The translations under genes and the position numbers were made by a program. Positions 22,905-31,100 of a stretch of 64,000 nucleotides of DNA are shown here, piece by piece. Within the stretch, counting starts at the first letter, position 1; every line of letters starts with the position of its first letter. Location of the stretch: assembly GCA_029964075.1 (NCBI GenBank), contig CM057135.1, positions 25,967,366 through 26,031,365 on the forward strand. The letters run 5' to 3'. The notes below the pieces were generated by a model, which saw nothing but the letters and a program-made list of their open reading frames with translations, did not search any database and was not told where the DNA came from. The stretch comes from Patiria pectinifera (taxonomy: Eukaryota; Echinodermata; Asteroidea; Valvatida; Asterinidae).

Positions 22905-23465
22905 AAAGGGAATGTATACAACATCTGCAAACATCAAAAAATAAAACTACCAAATTATTATGAAATACCTTACTGAACTGTAAGTGAATGATAGTATAAA
23001 GCATCCTGTAAAATCATGGCACCTGGTGTGCTGTCATTTTCAAGAAAAAACAGGTATTTTTGTATCAATTTCCAACGCTGGTCAGCTGTTGCAAACAAAA
23101 ATGAAAATAATACTATTAATAGGTCGGCTGACAAGCGTTGGAAAAAAAACTGTTTTTTTTTCTTCAAATACTGCCTCCAAATTACCATATTTAGTTTGTC
23201 CACATTTTGTTTGCAATCAATTACACACCTACATGTACATGTATGAACTAGAACAAGCCAGCTAGACTGGTTCCCTGAACTTCCAATTCCCAAACGTCTA
23301 TAAATTGGTCCGTTTTATCTTACGTGGTGTCAGGGAACCAGACTACAGGATTGTTTTTCTTGGTTTTCCATCATCAATTTTGAACAGTTTTTCGGGTAGA
23401 AATTACGATTTTAAATCATTTAAAAGTGGATTTTGTTCCCTTTTAATATAGGGAACCGGGCCCGT
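22905..23465 (+). repeat. Repeat family P copy, with a family S remnant at its end
   Basis: Starts AAAGGGAATGTATACAAC and contains the shared CATCCTGTAAAATCATGGCACC. The central palindrome arms (TTTCCAACGCTGGTCAGCTG and CGGCTGACAAGCGTTGGAAA) are split by a short insert. From about 23360 the sequence AAGTGGATTTTGTTCCC to ACCGGGCCC matches the 3' part of family S. Confidence 0.6.
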
Positions 23466-23640
23466 ACATGATCGCCATACTATTTACCAGAAAACACCAG
23501 AGAACAACCTGAAAATAACAGGAAAACAACCGGCAATCAAACAGAAAACGTAACTAAGGAAACACCAGAAAACACAGGAAAACAACCCCCAAAACACCAG
23601 AAAACACAGGAAAACAACTAAAAACTGCAAGTTGATTTCC
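23465..23640. repeat. Low-complexity CAGAAAACAC/AGGAAAACAAC tract
   Basis: Imperfect short-period repetition of A-rich ACCAGAAAACAC and GGAAAACAAC units. It gives spurious hydrophobic frames on the minus strand. Confidence 0.6.
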
Positions 23641-23982
23641 GGTGCTTCCCGGTACACCTCATGAAGATGTATTAAATTTGAAATGTCTTTCAACTGTTTT
23701 CACTTTCAGTCCTGAATTTGTTTTTAAATTTTATGGGTTTTTTTGTATCCTTTTTTATAGTTTTTATTTGTACAAATTTTTGCAATTTAAGCACTGACAG
23801 TGACAAGTGACAGCAACTAGCAAAAATTATACTAATCATTTGATGTACATTGTACATACTTTTACGAGGCCAACTTGTCAATACATGAATGTGTGAAGTG
23901 AAGTTCAAAATCATGAAGCATATTTGCACCCGTTTGCAGACGCATGTCTGCATGTTGGCCTAGGCCTATGCACTAGTCACTA

Positions 23983-24897
23983 TAGCCCCATAAATGTGGC
24001 CAGTTTACTGGACTGCCTCCGTAAACATAGGCCACACAACGACCATATGGAAAACGTACTCGGCGAAATGTTGAACATGTTGAAAAAAATGTTGAAAGTG
24101 ATTTCCACCATTTGTCCACATTGCGACTTCAGACCCAGTTTATTTAAGCTTTAAAAGTACACTTACCCTCTTAATAACAAAATGAGAACCTCCGGCCAGT
24201 GTCAGTTGTCCAGCTGCTGCCTAATTTACGTCCTTTTCTGGAGCCTTTTTGGCAACTTGGATTCATTCTACCTCCTTCATTGTCCGTGGTCCAACTGAAC
24301 AATGGCGTCGCGCAATATCAAAGGGGCGGCGCAGGCCCGGTGGCTGTTACCTGCCTTCTGTCAATCCTTCAAGCGCGCCCTCAGCGTATACACCCTCGGC
24401 CAGCTGGCCGCACGTGCGACGTATGGACACGTCAGTACGGTAGTCCATACATACGTACGTCGTACTGCCAGCTGGCCGAGGGTGTATACGCTTGAGGGCG
24501 CGCTTTACATGAAGGATTGACAGAAGGCAGGTAACAGCCACCGGGCCTGCGCCGCCCCTTTGATATTGCGCGACGCCATTGTTCAGTTGGACCACGGACA
24601 ATGAAGGAGGTAGAATGAATCCAAGTTGCCAAAAAGGCTCCAGAAAAGGACGTAAATTAGGCAGCAGCTGGACAACTGACACTGGCCGGAGGTTCTCATT
24701 TTGTTATTAAGAGGGTAAGTGTACTTTTAAAGCTTAAATAAACTGGGTCTGAAGTCGCAATGTGGACAAATGGTGGAAATCACTTTCAACATTTTTTCAA
24801 CATGTTCAACATTTCGCCGAGTACGTTTTCCATACGGTCGGTGTGTGGCCTATGTTTACGGAGGCAGTCCAGTAAACTGGCCACATTTATGGGGCTA
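23983..24897. mobile_element. Long palindromic foldback transposon, copy 1 (915 bp)
   Basis: Starts TAGCCCCATAAATGTGGCC and ends with the exact inverse. The two arms (about 430 bp each) are nearly perfect inverse copies around a short loop near 24415-24470 with CGTATGGAC and GTCCATAC. The flanks hold a perfect 9-bp duplication, TAGTCACTA, at 23974-23982 and 24898-24906. Nine-bp duplications with very long TIRs are typical of Mutator-like (MULE) or Foldback elements. The family assignment is inference, and no transposase is present. Each arm also holds GCGCCCTCA, a GGAGGTTCTCATTTTG segment and a GAGGGTAAGTGT splice-donor-like site. Confidence 0.9.
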
Positions 24898-25208
24898 TAG
24901 TCACTACAGCGCCATTGATCGAGCAAAAACACGGCACAAACCCACTCGTGCATGGATGCTCGTTGCCTGCGCAAAAAGCTCGCAAGGTTCAGCACATCAT
25001 ATTTTTCACGTAGCTGAAACGAACCTAAGCGAAGTCATAGACCTGAATATTAACAAACAAATGGTGAACAAAAGACACAATTTTCGAAATGTCATGAAAT
25101 TACGGTCTCACTTACCGCTAATGTGGTCTTTTTAATCGATTTACATTGACGAATTTACCCGTTGGCGTACATCCACGAAATAACCAGTAATCCAATGTGG
25201 AAATGTTT

Positions 25209-25226
25209 GCAGCGCCCTCTGGCGGC
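25209..25226 (-). promoter_or_regulatory. CTCF-like motif
   Basis: The minus strand reads GCCGCCAGAGGGCGCTGC, which fits the bilaterian CTCF core CCRSYAGRKGGCR at all positions. A CCACGCCCCC GC-box-like run follows at about 25256. Binding is inferred from the motif only. Confidence 0.45.
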
Positions 25227-25445
25227 GAAAGGCTGAAAGGTCGATGCCACCGCGGCCACGCCCCCTTGAGAAACTTGCAAACTATAAACGGGATAGGATA
25301 ACCGGTTTCCGCCCTAATAAATACAAATATCAACATAAACGGTAATAAAATTTAATCCAGAAGCCCAACCGATAACGGAGGTACCGAGAACCAGTCTAAA
25401 CTTGACACAGGAAACTATGCAACACAAGAAATATTGATAAAGCTA

Positions 25446-26096
25446 CAGCGAGTCAAAAACAGCGGAACACAAAGAAATATATTTCATATTTAAAAAAAAA
25501 ATGTAGCACCAAAAATAATTATGACTGTTGTAGTGGTAAGCCAATTTAATCAACTACTTTTAGGTGAAAACAATTACTTCAATTGCTCAATCTGTTCAAA
25601 TTATATCACCATTTAAACGAAATGACCCTAAAATCTGTTTCATCCAAAAATGTGATTTCAAGAATTGTCATTTCAATTGTCTTCAAACATCACCAGTGAT
25701 AACACCTCAGTTTAAAAGTTAAAACTATTTAACAAAGTCCTTTTTATAAGACCCGTCTTTAAAAACAGAAGAAGTGGATTTTATAAATCCTGTTGTTAGC
25801 TAAAGCAGGGTTGTTAATAAAGATATCGTGTACTCACAACAGTTGTTGAAACAAGTATTCTGTTGTTCCAAACAGTCTGAACTTACAATAAATTTCTTTT
25901 TTTAATGAAACTGATTTTAGGGTTACTTCATTTAAACAGTGATAAAATGTTAACGTGTAGAGCAATTGAAATAATTTTCTCACTTAAAAGAAGTTTAATA
26001 AAACGGCTTCCAAGTCATAATTAATTTTGGTGCTACATAGTTTTTATATGAAAAATATTTCTTTGTTTTGGGTTCTGCTTTTTTTGACTGGCCCTG
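25446..26096. mobile_element. Tc1/mariner-type element with ~130-bp TIRs (651 bp)
   Basis: TA on both flanks (25444-25445 and 26097-26098). The left end CAGCGAGTCAAAAACAGCGG and the inverted right end CAGGGCCAGTCAAAAAAAGC match, and the inverse match continues through AAAGAAATAT and TGTAGCACCAAAAATAATTA. No transposase frame is recognised. Confidence 0.75.
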
Positions 26097-26099
26097 TAG

Positions 26100-26885
26100 T
26101 AGATTGAATTTCATAAACACAAAAAATTCTGAACTTTTTAAGCATTGCATAAATTTGCAAAGGGTCAAAGAGGATTTAAAAGAGCACCTTTTTCTGCCGT
26201 TTTTTTTTTCAGTTGCCAACAAAAATAAAGCAGCTTTACTGAGAGTCTTGCTACAGAGCCGTAAACATAGAGTTCCACCATTATGAATTCAAGTAATGTG
26301 TTGCTTATCTGCAAAGTTCGCAAAATTATGAGCACTTTCTTTCAACAAAAATGATTAACTTAGATTTTCAAAACACAGAGGTACATATCACATGATGTAA
26401 TAAATTTACCTGCAGGTAAAATAAGTGGACACATTTTTAATTAAAATGTCAAAAAGGGTGCGGCAAGATTTTGCAAATTTGAAATACTTTTATTACTTCG
26501 TACGATAGCATTTACAACAGTTTAATGTTTTTTTTAATGATGGTAAAATACATGTCTTATTAGAATGATTTATCAAAAGTGATATACTACACTGTACTGA
26601 ACCACTCTGCAGTACACACCATCTACCAGCAGAAGTACTCAAAAGTTGCTTAAAATAAACTTTTTAGAAATCACATAGATTAATGATACCAGCTTCAGAA
26701 GCATCATAATATATTTCAGATAAAAAAAAATTCTGTACATTGACATACAAAAACTTCAATCTTTTGAAAGTCCACGGACTACAAGGATTACGATATGAAA
26801 AGTCCAAAGGCTTAAAAAATGTGACAGATTCTGGCAACATGAGACAGAACTGGGCAGAGGTCAAAATGAGGGTATGCGGGTATTA
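26100..26885. other. Spacer, nothing recognised
   Basis: AT-rich, without supported exon. Short frames lack family signatures. Confidence 0.4.
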
Positions 26886-27258
26886 GGCCCAAAAAAAAAA
26901 CTGTCCGGTTTCTGGTATGCGCGCGCGTCGCCGTAGCCATGCGCGTCGGCAAAATGAAAAGTTTTTTTTTTCAATGAAAGATGATGTCTCAAAACTGCCA
27001 AACTCACTGGTTTGACAGGAATCCTGCTGCTGCACTATTTTAAAGTGTTTTTAGATGGGGTTATGATCGAGAATAAGCTTTATGTGGCCTCTCTGGTCTC
27101 CCATAATATTTGCACTAAGTTTAGTCGGGCACCATTTGCAGTCATCAGCCGACATTTGAAGCAAAAAAAAACAGGTTAAAAAAAAAAGAAGCTGCGTCGC
27201 CGCACCACTTTTTGGGCAAGCTCCATACCAGAAACAGGAGACTTTTTTTTTTTTGGCC
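26886..27258. mobile_element. PIF/Harbinger-type MITE, copy 2
   Basis: TTA on both flanks (26883-26885 and 27259-27261), left end GGCCCAAAAAAA, right end TTTTTTTGGCC, then inverted GTTTCTGGTATG and CATACCAGAAAC. It matches copy 1 at 2288-2661 in length and ends but is diverged inside. Confidence 0.75.
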
Positions 27259-27477
27259 TTAGGAAAGCGAATAAAATTCTCCTTACAGTACTGTTTGTTG
27301 CACTTCAAATTCAATCGGACATTCTGTTTATCGATTCGCATTTATCAACATGTCAAAAGAGTACAAATCTGAGAAAAAGGCCATCAAAGTTCCTTAAAGA
27401 CACTTTCTAGTCCACGATTTATATACTAGTTCTTTAAAATATGTGTAGCTTAAAGGCATTCCCCTTACAAGCTTCGG

Positions 27478-27483
27478 TTTATT
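27478..27483 (-). promoter_or_regulatory. Possible polyadenylation signal for MITD1
   Basis: AATAAA on the minus strand, about 0.7 kb beyond the MITD1 stop. It is a plausible end of the 3' UTR, but a single hexamer is weak evidence. Confidence 0.25.
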
Positions 27484-27768
27484 GTGTTTATGCCTCCAAC
27501 TATTTTTTTTTTCTTCATGTAATTATTACAGTGTTTGTATGATTTGGAAATAAATGTTGCATTGAATTGAATTGAAATTGTAGTAGACATATCAAAGTTC
27601 ACAAATCTGAAAATTAAAAACAAATCACCCCAATTCACAAAGTAGATTTTGACTAGTCACAGTGCTTGCTGGACATATGATCCGACTGCTGGTGACTAGC
27701 CTTTGCTAAAAGTATAGCAGGGGAAGTGAAAGTGAATTTTGACTGTCTGTGACTGCTTAAATAGCAGG

Positions 27769-28010
27769 GGCCAATTTCATAGAGCTGCTTAAGCACAAAA
27801 TTTGCTTAAGCACAAAAACGTCTTGCTTAATAAAATCAGGTTACAGGCCAAAACTCCATGCGATTGTTATGCTAAGTAAACAACCGCTAAATACCAGTCA
27901 CAAGCAATGTACATCGCATGGAGTTTTGGCCGGTAACCTAATTTTACTAAGCACTGTTTTTTTGTGCTTAAGCAAATTTTGTGCTTAAGCAGCTCTATGA
28001 AATTGGGCCC
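27769..28010. repeat. Foldback repeat family M copy
   Basis: Ends GGCCAATTTCATAGAGCTGC and GCAGCTCTATGAAATTGGGCC are inverse, and the arms continue through CTTAAGCACAAAATTTGC and GGTTAC..CCAAAACTCCATGCGAT. It lies in the presumed MITD1 3' UTR or flank. Confidence 0.75.
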
Positions 28011-28189
28011 TGGAGGGTTCACTTGACTAGATTCCAAATCTGGGAGCTTATAACTGTAAGTTTGAAGTGAGGGAGAGCAGGGAGCAGATATATGGGCAAG
28101 TTTTGTGTTTCTTTGTTTCTTAATATTGCATCAGTTGAAAACAAAACAAAGAGGATAAATCTATTATCTGCATTTGTTTCCGGCCAGGA

Positions 28190-31100
28190 TCATTTCTTTG
28201 TGGTGTGTTTGGAGTGGAAGATGTCGACCGTTGTCTCGTGGCATTTGCGCAGGTCCATGTCGCAGAAACCGATGCTGAACTTGCCCGTGTTCTTGAAGTA
28301 GTCGAGACCTCGACCGATCTTGATTATCCAACCGTTGTTTAATCTGAATAAATTTTCCAAGACAAAAAAAAAGGTGAAAAGAGACACAGAATCAAGTTAG
28401 AGCACTGGTAATTTTTACTTGTCATAATTTTACTTGGATCATAAGTCCCCATTCACTAACGAGTTGTGACGTCATTCAGAGGTCAACTCGGTGCAACCGT
28501 GATTACTGGTTCAGGTGCACTGCAACGTCCCAGTGAACGCCGTCGTTTCGATATGGCTGTTGTGAATCAATTAAAATAAGCACGACTATGGTTGTAAATG
28601 ACGAATCTACTGAAAGACAGTGAACCATTTGCAGGTATTAATTTGTGAAAATGTTCTATAAAAGCAGGATGTAAAATGTAATCGTGTGTTAAACGTACGT
28701 GTAATGTGTCATTAATGAATGTGCTTGAACCGTTGTCGAGGAACTGAGCCTGACCTGGGGGCTAATTTTTTTGTTCCCAAACGACATCCACATATGGGTG
28801 TACGCTATGGCGTTTTGAACTTAACTTTTATAAACACATGAGAAGAATATATAAAACTAGAAATGTGTTTGTGGACAAACACAAGCTGTTTCGGATATTT
28901 GAAACACTCTGTGCACCTGACGAACAATCAGTATGTCATCTATAACAGCACATTATAATACATACATGTCAAGTTACAACCAAATGGAACATTATAGTTC
29001 TGTAGATATAGGTCTATAAAAGAATAGCGATTCAAAGAAATGCTCATTTAATGTCATGTCACGTGACACGTGATGACGTCATCATTACGAACTCACTGAA
29101 GACCATCTTAGGCTGCTGGTTGTACTAGTGTCCGACAAGTGTAAAGTCAATCAGGCATATAGAAGTGGAAAAGTGTTTGGTTTGAAGAAAAACGTGTACA
29201 AAACCAATAGGGAAACAATGCATCTTTAATGTGCCGTAACCTGACACCTGATGAGGTCACGATGACGACTTTCTTCTAGGACCATCTATGGGTAGTGATC
29301 TAAGTGTGTACCAACTATAAAGTCGATCGAATTTACGAAAGTGCCTAAGTGGAGTGTTTTAATACGTGTACAAAACCTATGGGGAAAATGTGCATCTTTA
29401 ATGTAAAGTAACGCGACGCCTGATGACGTCACGATCACAAATTTCTTCAAGGACCATCTGTGGGTGATGGTCTAAGTGTGTACCAAGTCTAACATCGATC
29501 GGATTTACGAAAGTGCCCGAAATGGAGCGTTTTAAAACATGTACAAACCCTATGGGGAAAAATGCATCTTTAATGTGACGTAACCTGACACTTGATGACG
29601 TCACGATCACGAATTTCTTTAAGGACCATCTGTGGGTGGTGGTCTAAGTATGAATTAAGTTTAAAGTTGATCGGATTTACGAAGATGCCGAACTGGAGTG
29701 TTTTAAAACGTGTACAAAACATATGGGGAAAAATGCATCTTTAATGTGACGTAACCTGACACCTGATGACGTCACGATCACAAATTTCTTCTAGGACCAT
29801 CTGTGGGTTGTGGCCTAAGTATGTACCAAGTCTGAAATCAATCGGATTTATAAAAGTGGCAAAGTGGACTGCCAGAAGAAACGTGTGTTAAACCTATGGA
29901 GAAAAAGTCTGAAAAAGGAGAGAAAAAAAAAGAAAAAGAAAAAAAAAAATCTTAACGAAAACAAGAGCTGTTTCGGTGTGTACACCGAAACAGCTAATTA
30001 GAAAAAAAAAAGTGAATTTGAACGTTATGAAATTTGGACTTTATTTCCCTTTAAAAAAAAATCCTCCAAAGCCTCAGGTTAGAAAAGGGAAAAAAATTGG
30101 GTGCTAAACCGCGAGATTCGAACCCGCAACCTCGCGGTGCAAAATCCTACCCTCTACTAGCTGTGGCACTGCTCGCCAAAAGATGGGGAACCACATAATT
30201 ATATACCTGCGTGCATATCATAAAAGTCTCGTAGAGGGCGCTAAACAACCATGTATGGGGATGTCGTTTGGGAGAAAAAAATTTGTGACCTGGGGAGGTG
30301 AACGTCACACTTTCTTGCTGTATAGTAAGTGGATAATTTTTTTGGAACTTTACTAAAACAAAGTTCATAGAGGTCACAAGGAAGCTGTGCCTTACCTGAT
30401 CTCTCTGTCGTGTAGCGTCGATGAGTAATTGATATCTAACGTTACACCATACTCGGCCAGGCTTTTTTTCAACTCCTCAAATCTTGCCTCTTGCTGTTGC
30501 GCCGTTCCCTGCAATCGACAAGAACGAAACCTTCCTACTTATCACTTTTATTTACACAAATGACCCCAAACTTTCCACATACGTTAAGCCGTTGTATCTA
30601 AGCCCAATTTCATGGCGCTGCTAAGCACACAATTTTCAGAGCCTCCATCTACTTCATGGAGACCGTATTGCATAAGCACAACAAAAGGCATGCTTACTTC
30701 AGAGGAAGAATTTGCTTAACTTAGTGACGTAACATTAGAAATCTCAATGCACGCGCGACCTTAACACACACACGCCGTGAAATAGTGCTTAAGGTTAGCA
30801 AATTTTTCTGCTATGCTAAACACAACTTTTCTGCTAACTGTAAAGCAGCGCCGTGAAATTGGGCCCTGCTCAAGATGGCGCCTGCAAGAAAAGCAACACA
30901 GCAATTTTGTCTTATGCAGGGAATGAACTGTGTATCCAACCTCCAGTATCTTTGCTCACCTGGTCTTGTCCCGTCAGCAAGCTTATCCTCTTGACCTTCG
31001 TCTTGCCCCCAAGAAGGAGCTCGCACAGCCTCAGGAAGTTGTGACACTGGTGAGGGTTCCGAATGTACGGATCCTCAACGTGGACCTCCGTCACAAACTC

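Noticed and set aside
24199-24682. Open frames of 98-111 residues beginning [10 protein letters not shown] on both strands (and at 39758-40219)
   Set aside because: The same peptide appears on both strands of both foldback copies because the arms are inverse repeats. It changes at the loop, and no family is recognised.
25118-25336. 72-residue minus-strand frame near the CTCF-like motif
   Set aside because: No splice context or family signature; the composition reflects a GC-rich regulatory-like segment.
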